Shown here: in pieces, positions 51,631 through 60,305 of the stretch | Layout: each line of letters begins with the position of its first letter | Position numbering within the stretch: position 1 is the stretch's first letter | NCBI RefSeq assembly: GCF_003710935.1 | Contig: NZ_RHHS01000047.1 | Coordinates: 1 to 64,000, forward strand | Length of the DNA: 64,000 bases | Reading direction: 5' to 3' | DNA from: Brevibacillus gelatini | Lineage (GTDB): Bacteria; Bacillota; Bacilli; Brevibacillales; Brevibacillaceae | Translations under genes and position numbers: made by a program | The notes under the pieces: model-generated | Seen by the model: the letters and a program-made list of their open reading frames with translations, nothing else | What the model was told of the DNA's origin: nothing | Database searches by the model: none

Positions 51631-51647
51631 AGCGTCAGCGGTTTTTT
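51614..51647 (+). terminator. Terminator overlapping the end of the 302-residue gene
   Basis: ACCGCaGACG / CGTCaGCGGT with one A-A mismatch, T6. Confidence 0.7.
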
Positions 51648-51665
51648 GTTTTTCGCGCTGTGGTG

Positions 51666-51671
51666 TATAAT
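51666..51671 (+). promoter_or_regulatory. -10 element for the haem monooxygenase-like gene
   Basis: Perfect TATAAT 38 bases before the start. The -35 is poor. Confidence 0.35.
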
Positions 51672-51708
51672 AGAAGGGAAACCTATTTGAAAAAGGATGT
51701 GGACAAGC

Positions 51709-51999
51709 ATGTACGTATCCATGAACAGATTGAAAGTTCCTGCCGATTACCAGTCTCACCTCGAACGCGCCTTTGGCGGGGGCGGCGAGGGGATGAAGGA
51801 AGTTCCGGGCTTTTTGGAGTTTCTCTTCCTCGCACCGACAGAAGGTGACGAATACATCGTCTTCACAAAGTGGACAGATGAACAGTCGTTCCAAAACTGG
51901 ACGCAGAGCGAAGCATTCAAGCGCGCACACGCCGGAACGAATCCAAACAGCCCGGTCAAGTCAGACTTGCGCAATTACATCGTAAAAGCTCATTCATAG
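51709..51999 (+). CDS. HmoB/IsdG-like haem-degrading monooxygenase
   Basis: Protein of 96 residues with an antibiotic-biosynthesis-monooxygenase (ABM) ferredoxin-like fold. The Asn-Trp-His set of IsdG/IsdI haem oxygenases is present with the right spacing: N6 (SMNRL), W64 (FQNWTQSEAF) and H74 (FKRAHAG); in IsdG the Trp and His are also ten residues apart. Such enzymes open haem to release iron. ATG 51709 is chosen; an ATG at 51697 directly touches the AAAAGG ribosome binding site. Own transcript, with a promoter and a strong terminator. Confidence 0.75.
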   Translation: MYVSMNRLKVPADYQSHLERAFGGGGEGMKEVPGFLEFLFLAPTEGDEYIVFTKWTDEQSFQNWTQSEAFKRAHAGTNPNSPVKSDLRNYIVKAHS

Positions 52000-52002
52000 C
52001 AA

Positions 52003-52043
52003 AAAGAAGCATTTGTCGTTTCGGGGCAAATGCTTCTTTTTTT
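52003..52043 (+). terminator. Rho-independent terminator after the haem monooxygenase gene
   Basis: AAAGAAGCATTTG / CAAATGCTTCTTT with a T7 tract. Confidence 0.85.
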
Positions 52044-52136
52044 AATCGTTGATGGATAAACATTTTTTACCAAATCAATGCATGATCGTGATATGATAAT
52101 AGAAGATGGGCATGCCGTTTCAAGTGATTTTTGGCT

Positions 52137-52238
52137 GGGAGAAACTTCTGCAAAACGAACGCCAGCAGGATCGACTGCGTGGCGATCATCTCCCTGATTG
52201 TTGGACACACTGCTTTACATCATCTCGATTTTGTGTCC
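52137..52238 (+). ncRNA. Possible structured leader RNA of the PAS kinase gene
   Basis: Several pairings fall in order in the 260-base leader of the kinase gene: GGGAGA (52137) with TCTCCC (52189), enclosing CGCCAgCAG (52160) with CTGcgTGGCG (52175), then a separate GGACAC (52203) / GTGTCC (52233) hairpin. No protein gene with a ribosome binding site covers it. I cannot match it to a known riboswitch. Confidence 0.35.
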
Positions 52239-52304
52239 ATAATATTATCATACATAGTTGAATGAAGGCCTCAATGAAGCAAGAAGAAAAGGAGTCAGAG
52301 CGTT

Positions 52305-53843
52305 TTGAAAAATCGAATAAGTAAGTATCTTACTCATTTGGCCCCTGCTGCAGTGGCCAAAACGTTTACTTTTCTTTCTGAAAAATACGATCACTCTGCT
52401 TCGCTTCTGGGAGACCGCGCACATACTGAGGCTTTGCTTGTTCAACTGCTCATTCGCTGGGCAGAAGTGGTGGAATCTAATGATCCAACAACGGCAGAAC
52501 AAGAAATTAATGAAGTCGCGTACAAATGTTTGCATCATGGACTGAATTTGGCGACGCTGGTGCAGTTCCTGCGAGTGTGCCGGGACAGCATTGTCGAGCA
52601 GATGAACAACAACTCTGCCTTGCTGGTGAAAAGTGAAGCGGAGCAGCTTGAGCTTTTGCGAGGACAATATGCGTTTTTTCAGGCGACGGATCAGCTGATT
52701 GCCCAGATCGTGAGCGTCTACAGTCAGGAAAATCGCCCGCCAAATTACAGGCAAAATACGAGTGGAGTCTTGGAGCGGAAACAAGAGGAGCAAATTGCTC
52801 TGCTTGCCGAACAAGAGCTGGTCCAAATGGTGCTGCACTCCAGCGACATCGCCGTTTTGATGATTGATCGCTCGCTGAAAATTATCCAAGCCAACCATGC
52901 GTTGTGTCAACTGTTTGGGTTCAAACGCGAACAAATCATCGGCCAAAACATAGACGAAGTTTTTAAACAGAACGAGAACGAAAGGTTTGTCCAATGGGTC
53001 ATTGAACGCGGACAGTCAGGTCATTACATGGCCGAATACCATGCCAAATGGACGACGGTCAGCACCAGTCCGATTTACTACATGGGCGAGATGTGGGGAG
53101 CAATCGCTGTTTACCGGAATGTTACCGAGAGCAAACGATACGAAGAAGAGCTGAACAAGCGGGAAGCGTTGGCGGCTGTGGGCCAGCTTGCCGCAGGGAT
53201 GGCGCATGAAATCCGCAATCCGCTTACCTCGATCAAGGGCTTCATTCAACTCTTGCGCGAGCAGGGAGGGGCGGGACGCAGCGATTCCTACTTCTCCGTC
53301 ATTTTGACGGAGATCGAACGCATCGACGGGTTGTTGAACGACGTGCTCGTTTTGGCCCGGTACAGGGACGACAAAATCGTTTCCGAACGTTTTCTCGTAC
53401 TGGACGAGCTTTATGGCGTCATTCGTTTGCTGGAGCCGGAAGCCAATCGCAGGGGGATCAAGCTGGAGCTGGACATCACTCCTGGCGATTGGTATGTGTT
53501 CGGGTACCGTTCGCGCATCAAGCAGGCGTTTCTGAACATCATGAAAAATGCGTTCGAAGCTGTGCTGACTCAAGGCAGCGTGGTGCGTGTCACCGTTTAC
53601 GGCTCCATCAGCCAGGTCGTCATCATCGTGGAGGACAACGGACCGGGGCTGAGTCCTGCCTGTCTGGAAAATTTGTTCGTGCCTTTTTTTACGACGAAGC
53701 AAGAGGGTACCGGACTTGGGTTGTCCACAACGCAACGCATCATCGCGGATCACGGCGGCGAAATTTTTGCCGACAACTCGTCTCGATTGAATGGGGCGCG
53801 CTTCGAAATCCGCTTGCCGCTTTCCACTACTACAAGCACATGA
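52305..53843 (+). CDS. Cytoplasmic PAS-domain sensor histidine kinase (KinA/KinE-like)
   Basis: Kinase of 512 residues without membrane segments. The N-terminal 150 residues are helical and resemble an RsbR/globin-type sensor domain (weak). The PAS domain is at about 180-285 (LMIDRSLKIIQANHALCQLF, GFKREQIIGQNIDEVF). HisKA carries the phospho-acceptor in AAGMAHEIRNPLTSIKGFIQ, and the ATPase has NIMKNAFEAV, VEDNGPGL and GTGLGLS. HEIRNPLTSIKGF is characteristic of sporulation-type kinases that feed Spo0F. No response regulator is adjacent, so it is an orphan kinase. TTG 52305 is behind AAGGAG. Confidence 0.85.
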   Translation: MKNRISKYLTHLAPAAVAKTFTFLSEKYDHSASLLGDRAHTEALLVQLLIRWAEVVESNDPTTAEQEINEVAYKCLHHGLNLATLVQFLRVCRDSIVEQMNNNSALLVKSEAEQLELLRGQYAFFQATDQLIAQIVSVYSQENRPPNYRQNTSGVLERKQEEQIALLAEQELVQMVLHSSDIAVLMIDRSLKIIQANHALCQLFGFKREQIIGQNIDEVFKQNENERFVQWVIERGQSGHYMAEYHAKWTTVSTSPIYYMGEMWGAIAVYRNVTESKRYEEELNKREALAAVGQLAAGMAHEIRNPLTSIKGFIQLLREQGGAGRSDSYFSVILTEIERIDGLLNDVLVLARYRDDKIVSERFLVLDELYGVIRLLEPEANRRGIKLELDITPGDWYVFGYRSRIKQAFLNIMKNAFEAVLTQGSVVRVTVYGSISQVVIIVEDNGPGLSPACLENLFVPFFTTKQEGTGLGLSTTQRIIADHGGEIFADNSSRLNGARFEIRLPLSTTTST

Positions 53844-53858
53844 ACATAAGAAACGCAA

Positions 53859-53886
53859 AGACGGAGCGAACCTTCCGTCTTTTTTC
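53859..53886 (+). terminator. Rho-independent terminator after the PAS kinase
   Basis: AGACGGA / TCCGTCT stem, T7. Confidence 0.75.
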
Positions 53887-54034
53887 ATGGCTTCATCCGG
53901 GAAAAAGGTATATATCCAATCTGCACCTGCGCCAAAAGGCACGGTGTCACTGTGGTGGAACAGATAGGAGTAGGTGTAAAGTCCTCTGATCGGAAAAGGT
54001 TGCAAGTCTTTCGAATCAAAATATTTGCAACTCG

Positions 54035-54064
54035 TTGTCAAACCGTGTCGTTTGGTGGAATAAT
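54035..54064 (+). promoter_or_regulatory. Promoter for the WGR-like gene, with upstream inverted repeat
   Basis: TTGTCA (54035-54040), 18-base spacer, AATAAT (54059-54064). An inverted repeat GTTGCAA / TTGCAAC (53999-54005 and 54025-54031) lies just upstream of the -35. Confidence 0.45.
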
Positions 54065-54096
54065 TTACAAAAAGGCTGAACGGAGTTGAACGTAGA

Positions 54097-54606
54097 GTGA
54101 TCCGGATGTTGCACAAAAATGAAAAGAGGTGGAGCTATTGGGAAGCGTGGTATGACGAAAAGGATCGGCAGTATGTGGTGAACTACGGTCAGGTAGGCGA
54201 GAGTGGCGACCACTATACAATCGTCGCCGAGCAAATCGAAGGGAAGCCGGCGCATGTGCTGCAAAACTGGGCGGAAGAAATGAAGGAAAAGGGCTATGCC
54301 GAGCTTGCACAAGAGGATATGCAGAAGCTGGTGGTGAGCTTTCAGCACTTGTCGGAAGCGGATGTGGAGATGCGGTATGCCATCGAGGAACTGCTGGATG
54401 AATGTCTTGGCAAAACCGGGAACGGACATAGCGACGGAGGAGACGACAGCCTGGAACATCTTGCTGTCATTTGCCGCGTGCTCGACATCGACAAGGCAGT
54501 CGCCGCCGTCCGGGAAGCCATGTCTGCCGCCCGGTTGCTGGATGGCCTGGCAATCTGGGTCCTGCAGGACGACGGCACGCGAGTCTCGCTCGATTGTACT
54601 GCCTGA
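54097..54606 (+). CDS. Protein with an N-terminal WGR-like domain
   Basis: Protein of 169 residues. Residues 1-80 (RWSYWEAWYDEKDRQYVVNY followed by GQVGESGDHYTIVAEQ) follow the WGR pattern, in which a W/Y-G-R/Q-x-G turn precedes a strand; WGR domains bind nucleic acid or are found beside PARP and MolR modules. The C-terminal half is helical, acidic and not recognised. GTG 54097 has GGAG 11 bases upstream; ATG 54106 is an alternative. It is convergent with the response regulator gene on the other strand, nine bases apart. Confidence 0.5.
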   Translation: MIRMLHKNEKRWSYWEAWYDEKDRQYVVNYGQVGESGDHYTIVAEQIEGKPAHVLQNWAEEMKEKGYAELAQEDMQKLVVSFQHLSEADVEMRYAIEELLDECLGKTGNGHSDGGDDSLEHLAVICRVLDIDKAVAAVREAMSAARLLDGLAIWVLQDDGTRVSLDCTA

Positions 54607-54615
54607 AACGTTTCG

Positions 54616-55293
54616 CTACTTCACGATTTTGAGCCGAAGGGCCTTGGCGACAGCCTGTGTGCGGTCCTCGACGCCCATTTTTTGCAAGATGCGGTGAACG
54701 TGTGTTTTCACCGTGCCTTCGGATATGAACAAGTTTTGCGCAATCTGATCGTTGCGATACCCGTAGGCGATTTGCTGCAGGACGTCCAGCTCGCGGTCTG
54801 TCAGCTCATCGAGCAAGGCCGAAGGAGCGGCAGCGTGATCGGAAACGCTGCGCTGCACCTGCAAGGCTTCTGCCAGCGCCTTGGCTGCCGTCACGGTATG
54901 AAAAAGAGCTTCCCCCTGGAAGGCTCTGCGGATCAGGTCGAGCATCTCCTGCGAGTCAGCATCCTTCAGCATATAGCCGACAGCGCCTGCGCGGATTCCT
55001 TCGACCACGTAATTGTGGTTGTCAAAAGTGGTGAGGATCAGGACCTTGACGGCTGGATGTGCGTTCATGATCTTCCTCGTTGCTTCAATCCCGGACATTT
55101 TTGGCATCTGCACGTCCATCAGCACGACGTCTGGCGCGATTTTTCCTACCAGCTCCACGGCTTCCTCTCCGTCAGCAGCTTCCCCGACGACCTCCATATC
55201 CGGCTGCATCTGGATTACGTATCCCAATCCCTGGCGAATCATGTTCTGGTCGTCTACGAGGATCACACGAATTTTTTTCGCTTGGTCTGTCAT
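54616..55293 (-). CDS. NarL/LuxR-family response regulator
   Basis: Response regulator of 225 residues: receiver domain with VDDQNMIRQGL, phospho-Asp in VVLMDVQMPKMSGIEA, LTTFDNHNYV and the Lys in GYMLKDADSQEM. The LuxR-type helix-turn-helix is in LTDRELDVLQQIAYGYRNDQ and LFISEGTVKTHVHRILQKMG. ATG 55293 on the complement overlaps the kinase stop (ATGA), so it is translationally coupled to its partner. Closest types are DesR/LiaR-like regulators. Confidence 0.9.
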   Translation of the reverse strand: MTDQAKKIRVILVDDQNMIRQGLGYVIQMQPDMEVVGEAADGEEAVELVGKIAPDVVLMDVQMPKMSGIEATRKIMNAHPAVKVLILTTFDNHNYVVEGIRAGAVGYMLKDADSQEMLDLIRRAFQGEALFHTVTAAKALAEALQVQRSVSDHAAAPSALLDELTDRELDVLQQIAYGYRNDQIAQNLFISEGTVKTHVHRILQKMGVEDRTQAVAKALRLKIVK

Positions 55294-56492
55294 GTTCGCA
55301 TGCCCCCTTCTTTTTCCAAATGTTCCAGCGGCAATGTTACATCGAGTCTGAATCCATGCGGTTCCTTGGCAAAATAGGACAGGGTGCCGTTCAGCTGCTT
55401 GATTCGCTCGGCGATGCCCGTCAGTCCGAACCCAGGCTTGATTTGATCCTGCGGCGTGATGTCACCGTCGTCCTGGATCGAGAGGAAGAGAGAGTTTTCC
55501 CGCTGCTCGATCAAGACCTGGATTTCTTTTGCGTTGGAATGGCGCAGCGTATTGGTAACGGCTTCCTGTAAAATTCGGTAAAAGGTGATCGTCAGCTCCT
55601 GGGACAGCGGAATATCCAGTTCGGAGGACAAAAGCTCCATCTTGATCCCTGTATGCTTTTGCGCCTGTGACAGCAATGCGCGCAGCGGCGTGAGTCCCAG
55701 CGATGTTTTGTCCATGGCGAGCGTATGCACGGAGGTGCGAATTTCGTCCAGGCTTTGCTTGGCTACGCTGAGCATGTTGCGCACGGCTTCCTGTGCGTGC
55801 TCCGGACCGTCCTGCAGCATGTACTTTAGCGCGTGAAGCTGGACGATCAGCGAGGTCAGACTGTGACCCAGCGCGTCGTGAATGTCGCGGGCAATCCGCG
55901 TCCGTTCCTCAAGAACCGCTACCTGCAGCGAGTGCAAGGCCGCTTCCTGAAGCTGGGAATGCGCTTCCTGCAGCTCGGTATGGGCTTGTTGCAGCTCCTT
56001 CAAATGGGCCTGATTCGTTTTGTACGCCTCGTTTTGAATCCGGTATCCTCGCGCCCCGATATAGCAGCCGATATACGTCAGGATAAACGGAACGATATGC
56101 GGAAGAGTGAGGATGTCGTAACAATACAAAAACAGCGTGGTACACGTGCCAAAAAAGCTTGCGTAAGCCAGCGCGCGCCGTCCTTCGATGTAAAAGCCGA
56201 TAAAGACGGCGAGCGGCAGCATCATCCCGAAGCCTTCTCCCCCGGCGAACATGCCTTTGAAAAGAGACATCGTGCCCAGTAAAACCGTCGCTAGTTCAAA
56301 TTGGTACGGCTTCCATTTCCTTTTTGAAATCCAGAATACCACAATGTAACAAAAGAATAGTACAATCGTAAGAGAAAACTGTAAGGGAGTCTCGCGCATG
56401 AAAGAGCTTGGCAACAAGGCCAGCACAATCAAGATGGAGAACCAGATGATGAGCAAACGTTTTTGAATCGCCTTTATACTCAGTTTCAGCAA
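55290..56492 (-). CDS. HisKA_3 (DesK/NarX-type) sensor histidine kinase
   Basis: Membrane kinase of 400 residues. Five or six hydrophobic segments fill residues 10-160 without a large outside domain, followed by a coiled coil (HLKELQQAHTELQEAHSQLQ). The HisKA_3 motif is RTRIARDIHDALGHSLTSLI with the phosphorylated His in DIHDALGH, and the ATPase part has ILQEAVTNTLRHSNA and PGFGLTGIAERI. The topology fits a sensor of membrane state or of a membrane-inserted compound. TTG 56492 on the complement is behind AAGGA. Divergent from the MarR-RND operon. Confidence 0.88.
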   Translation of the reverse strand: MLKLSIKAIQKRLLIIWFSILIVLALLPSSFMRETPLQFSLTIVLFFCYIVVFWISKRKWKPYQFELATVLLGTMSLFKGMFAGGEGFGMMLPLAVFIGFYIEGRRALAYASFFGTCTTLFLYCYDILTLPHIVPFILTYIGCYIGARGYRIQNEAYKTNQAHLKELQQAHTELQEAHSQLQEAALHSLQVAVLEERTRIARDIHDALGHSLTSLIVQLHALKYMLQDGPEHAQEAVRNMLSVAKQSLDEIRTSVHTLAMDKTSLGLTPLRALLSQAQKHTGIKMELLSSELDIPLSQELTITFYRILQEAVTNTLRHSNAKEIQVLIEQRENSLFLSIQDDGDITPQDQIKPGFGLTGIAERIKQLNGTLSYFAKEPHGFRLDVTLPLEHLEKEGGMRT

Positions 56493-56552
56493 AGAGATGT
56501 CCTTCTTTCTCTGACCGGATACTCATTTATTTTCATTCTAGCATGGGGTGTC

Positions 56553-56603
56553 GTCTATCTCCAGATAGACACCGCAGGCCGGGAAATCAACCTGCTGATA
56601 GAC
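56553..56603. promoter_or_regulatory. Operator-like repeats between the kinase and MarR genes
   Basis: A perfect inverted repeat GTCTATC-TCCA-GATAGAC (56553-56570), plus a third GATAGAC copy at 56597-56603, 33 bases (about three helical turns) after the second. It lies in the divergent region and could bind the MarR protein or the response regulator. Confidence 0.5.
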
Positions 56604-56686
56604 TTCACTACCCAAGGCTATAGGTAGAATAAAGCTTGGCTAATAAAGATGTAGATGGGTCATGTGGGATAGTAAGGGAGGCTTTC

Positions 56687-57073
56687 ATGAAAGAACTGAT
56701 TCAGTTGGCTAAGCTCCTGAAAGAAGCGAGCGCCTTGTTTGCATCCATTTCCAAAAAGGAACTGGACAGCAGCGATCTTAACTGGCAGCAGGTGCTGATT
56801 TTGGAACAAGTCAGCAACGGTTCAAAAACGATGGGGGAAATTTGCAAGGCTGTCGATCTTCCGTACAGTACCACTTCAGGATTAATCAACAGGCTGGAGC
56901 AGGAAAATCTGGTGCGCCGTTTTCGGGACCAAACGGACCGCCGAATCGTGTGGGTTGCCTTGACGGAGCGGGTGTCTACCCAACAGGAATTGAAGCCGGA
57001 AGATCCTCACGCGATCTCATCTCTTCATGCGCTGCAACGATTGTTCTCCCAAATGAAAGAAATAACAGGCTAA
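56687..57073 (+). CDS. MarR-family regulator upstream of the RND pump
   Basis: Regulator of 128 residues: helical dimer part, then LNWQQVLILEQVSNGSKTMG, the recognition helix in KAVDLPYSTTSGLINRLEQE and a wing RFRDQTDRRIVWVALTE. The C-terminal dimerisation helices are shorter than usual (family about 140-150 residues). ATG 56687 is behind AAGGGAGG. It leads the RND operon (77 bases before the pump gene) and probably represses it, as in many MarR-efflux pairs. Confidence 0.8.
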   Translation: MKELIQLAKLLKEASALFASISKKELDSSDLNWQQVLILEQVSNGSKTMGEICKAVDLPYSTTSGLINRLEQENLVRRFRDQTDRRIVWVALTERVSTQQELKPEDPHAISSLHALQRLFSQMKEITG

Positions 57074-57149
57074 TTGTCGCTTTCGGCAAATGGCAAAGCC
57101 GAAGGGGTACGATTAGCCATGTCAAGTTTTCCAGAAGAGGTGAGTAGAT

Positions 57150-60100
57150 TTGAATCTGTCTGAACTCTCGATTAAACGCCCGGTCACGATGATTATGCTG
57201 ACCGTGGCCATGCTGATTTTCGGTTTCGTCTCCTTGCCTCGCTTGGCGATTGACCTGATGCCGGAACTTAATTTTCCGGTTGCGGTAGTCGTCACGTCTG
57301 TAGACGGGGGATCGCCCAGTGAGGTAGAAAAACTGGTGACAAAGCCGATAGAAAATGCGCTGGGAACTGTTTCCAATCTGGACAGCATTTCATCCGTATC
57401 CATTGAAGGGGCCTCGCAGGTCATCCTCATGTTTAACTGGGGAACGGATCTCGACCAGGCCTCGCTCGATGTGCGGGAAAAGGTCGATCAGGTGAGAGGC
57501 ATGCTCCCTGATTCCGCGCATGCGCCGCGCGTATTGCGCATCGATCCGAACAGTCAGCCGATCATCCAGTTTGCCGTCACAGGCGAGCAGGATGTCAACC
57601 AGTTGAAAAAGCTGGCGGAAGACATGATCCAGTCGCGGCTGGAGCGGATTGACGGCGTTGCGGCTGCTTCCATCAGCGGCGGCCAGGATAGAATCGTCGA
57701 CGTCATCGTCGATCCGGCCAAGCTCTCCGCGTACGGGCTGTCCCTGGAGCAAATCCAGCAGGCGCTTGCAAGCGGCAACCTGTCTGGCTCCGCCGGTTCC
57801 GTCCGTGAAGGGGACAGCAACATGAACATTCGCGTTCAGGGTGAATTTGCCAGCGTGGAGCAAATTGCCTTGACGCCGATTTCGGTAGGGGAAAACTCCA
57901 TTCGCCTGCGCGATATTGCCGAAGTCAAAGATACGCTCGAAGACATTACGCAGCTCAGCTACGTTAACGGCAAGCCGAGCCTTGGTATTTCGATTACGAA
58001 AGCTTCCGGCGGAAACACCATCGAGGTGGCCGACGAGGTCAAAGCAGAGCTGGAGAAGATCAAGGCGGATTTGCCAGAACATGTGCAAATTACCACGACG
58101 CTTGACACCTCGACATACATCAAAGATTCGATCTACACAACGGCGGAGCACGCTCTGCTCGGTGGACTGGTCGGGATCATCCTGCTGTTCTTCTTCCTGG
58201 GCAGTCTGCAGTCGATGCTGATCGCGGTTATCGTTTTGCCTGTATCCATCGTCGCGACCTTCCTGCTGATGTACATGACTGGCCAGACGATCAACCTGAT
58301 CTCGCTGTCCGGTTTGACACTCGGTCTGGGGTCATTGATTGACTTCGCGGTCGTTATGCTGGAGAACATCTTCCGCAAGCGGGAGGAAGGAAAAGGCATG
58401 ATGCAAGCCGCGCTGGAGGGCTCCAAAGAGGTCGGAACAGCCGTAATGGCCTCCGCCCTGGCGCAAATTTGCGTATTCTTGCCGATTGCCCTGACGGAAG
58501 GGATTGCTTCCGAGCTGTTCGGACCACTGGCTTTGACAGTCGTGTACTCGCATATTGCGGCACTCGTCTTCTCGATTTTGCTCGTGCCGATGCTCAGCTC
58601 GCGCATTTTGAAGAAAGTACCGAATCATGCGAATCACGAAAATTATCGTGGCATTAACCCGGTGACTTGGTTTAACATCGGATTTGGCAAAGTGGAAAAA
58701 GGCTATCAAAAGCTGCTGGCATGGGCTTTGAACCACAGAAAAACAGTGATGTTCACCTCCATCGGTATGATGATCGGTTCGCTTGCGCTGACGCCGATGA
58801 TCGGGGCGGAGTTCATTCCGAGCATGGACCAGGGCCAGATTTCCGTATCGATCAAGATGCCGAACGGAACCGTTCTCGAAGAAACGGAAAAAGTGGCCAA
58901 GCAAGTAGAGGACATTGTGAACAAAGTGCCGGAAAAAGACATTGTCGCAACATCGATCGGCAGCAGCGGTTCGCCGCTGGCCAGCACCTTGACCTCCAAT
59001 CAGGCAAAAATCACGCTGCTGCTCGTTGACGTGACCGAGCGTAAACGTTCCTCAAACGACATCGTTCTGGATTTGGAGCAGCAACTGAAAATGATTCCGG
59101 GGCCGGAAATCAACGTAAGCGCGGCACAAGGCATGTCGATGGGCTCGCCGATTGAGCTGACCGTGCGCGGTGACGATCTGGACGTCCTCAAGGACATCGG
59201 CTCGATCATCAAGGGCGAGATCGAAAAAGTACCGGGTACGCTCAACGTCACAACCAGCCTGGAAGCATCCAGACAGGAATTCGAGATCAAAGTCGACCCG
59301 GAAAAAGCGAGCATGTACGGTTTGTCGACCGGACAGATTCTCTCCAGTGTCCGCACAGCCTTCCAGGGACAGACTGTCACGAAGTATCGTACTGGCGATG
59401 ACGAGATTGACATTAACCTGAAGCTGCCTGAAAATTATCAGGAAGACATCAACTACCTGAACAACCTGCGGATCGCTGCGCCAGGCGGGGCACAAGTCGC
59501 GCTGTCCTCCGTTGCTGCCATCAGCAAGGTGGACGTGCCGCTGACGATCAACCGTTCCAACCTGACGCGCGAAGTGAAGATTACGAGTGACCTGGCAGGT
59601 CGTGACCTGAACTCTGTCACACAGGAGATTACGGCCAAGCTGAACAACCTGAATCTGCCAGACGGCTACAAAGTGGAGTTTGGCGGACAAAGCCAGGACA
59701 TGGCTGAGTCGTTCGGCAGTCTCGCACTGGCAATTGTGCTCTCTGTTGTGCTTGTGTACATGGTTATGGCAGGGCAGTTCGAATCGTTCTACAGTCCGTT
59801 TATCATCATGTTCTCGGTTCCGCCGACGATTACAGGGGTTCTGCTCGGACTGTTGATTACCGGAACGACGATCAGCGTATCCGTATTGATCGGGTACATC
59901 CTCCTGATCGGTCTGGTTGTGAACAACGCCATCGTGTTGATCGACTACGTGAACCAACTGCGGGCAAAAGGCTGGGAGCTGCGTGATGCGATTCTCCATG
60001 CCGGACCTATCCGTCTGCGTCCGATTCTGATGACGACGATGACGACCATCCTCGCGATTGGACCGCTCGGCTTTTCCGGCGGATCGGGTACAGAGACACA

Positions 60101-60275
60101 AGCTCCGATGGCCATCACCGTTATTTTCGGTCTGAGCTTTTCGACACTGATTACCCTGATTTTGGTTCCGGTTGTCACCTCGTGGTTTGACGATCTGGGC
60201 AAAAAGCGTCGCGAAAGACGCATGAAACGGAAAGAAAAGAAACAAAAGAAAACCGTTCCCGCTTTGGAATCGTAA
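57150..60275 (+). CDS. RND-family efflux pump, SwrC/AcrB-like inner membrane subunit
   Basis: Proton-driven transporter of 1041 residues with the 1+5+1+5 arrangement of 12 membrane segments and two large outside loops. It starts with NLSELSIKRPVTMIMLTVAM, has LDQASLDVREKVDQVRGMLP, the transmembrane acidic residue in GLGSLIDFAVVMLENIFR (segment 4 Asp, the proton relay) and the C-terminal IGLVVNNAIVLIDYVNQLR. In Bacillota this is the SwrC (surfactin export) type. TTG 57150 is behind AGAGGTGAG. Followed by its adaptor 30 bases downstream. No outer membrane partner is expected in a Gram-positive cell. Confidence 0.92.
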   Translation: MNLSELSIKRPVTMIMLTVAMLIFGFVSLPRLAIDLMPELNFPVAVVVTSVDGGSPSEVEKLVTKPIENALGTVSNLDSISSVSIEGASQVILMFNWGTDLDQASLDVREKVDQVRGMLPDSAHAPRVLRIDPNSQPIIQFAVTGEQDVNQLKKLAEDMIQSRLERIDGVAAASISGGQDRIVDVIVDPAKLSAYGLSLEQIQQALASGNLSGSAGSVREGDSNMNIRVQGEFASVEQIALTPISVGENSIRLRDIAEVKDTLEDITQLSYVNGKPSLGISITKASGGNTIEVADEVKAELEKIKADLPEHVQITTTLDTSTYIKDSIYTTAEHALLGGLVGIILLFFFLGSLQSMLIAVIVLPVSIVATFLLMYMTGQTINLISLSGLTLGLGSLIDFAVVMLENIFRKREEGKGMMQAALEGSKEVGTAVMASALAQICVFLPIALTEGIASELFGPLALTVVYSHIAALVFSILLVPMLSSRILKKVPNHANHENYRGINPVTWFNIGFGKVEKGYQKLLAWALNHRKTVMFTSIGMMIGSLALTPMIGAEFIPSMDQGQISVSIKMPNGTVLEETEKVAKQVEDIVNKVPEKDIVATSIGSSGSPLASTLTSNQAKITLLLVDVTERKRSSNDIVLDLEQQLKMIPGPEINVSAAQGMSMGSPIELTVRGDDLDVLKDIGSIIKGEIEKVPGTLNVTTSLEASRQEFEIKVDPEKASMYGLSTGQILSSVRTAFQGQTVTKYRTGDDEIDINLKLPENYQEDINYLNNLRIAAPGGAQVALSSVAAISKVDVPLTINRSNLTREVKITSDLAGRDLNSVTQEITAKLNNLNLPDGYKVEFGGQSQDMAESFGSLALAIVLSVVLVYMVMAGQFESFYSPFIIMFSVPPTITGVLLGLLITGTTISVSVLIGYILLIGLVVNNAIVLIDYVNQLRAKGWELRDAILHAGPIRLRPILMTTMTTILAIGPLGFSGGSGTETQAPMAITVIFGLSFSTLITLILVPVVTSWFDDLGKKRRERRMKRKEKKQKKTVPALES

Positions 60276-60305
60276 AAAGCGTTTGTGGGATGAGGAGGGA
60301 CATTC

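Noticed and set aside
52106-52261. A 51-codon frame starting at ATG 52106 in the kinase leader
   Set aside because: No ribosome binding site, odd composition at the end, and the same bases form ordered hairpins; kept as a possible RNA instead.
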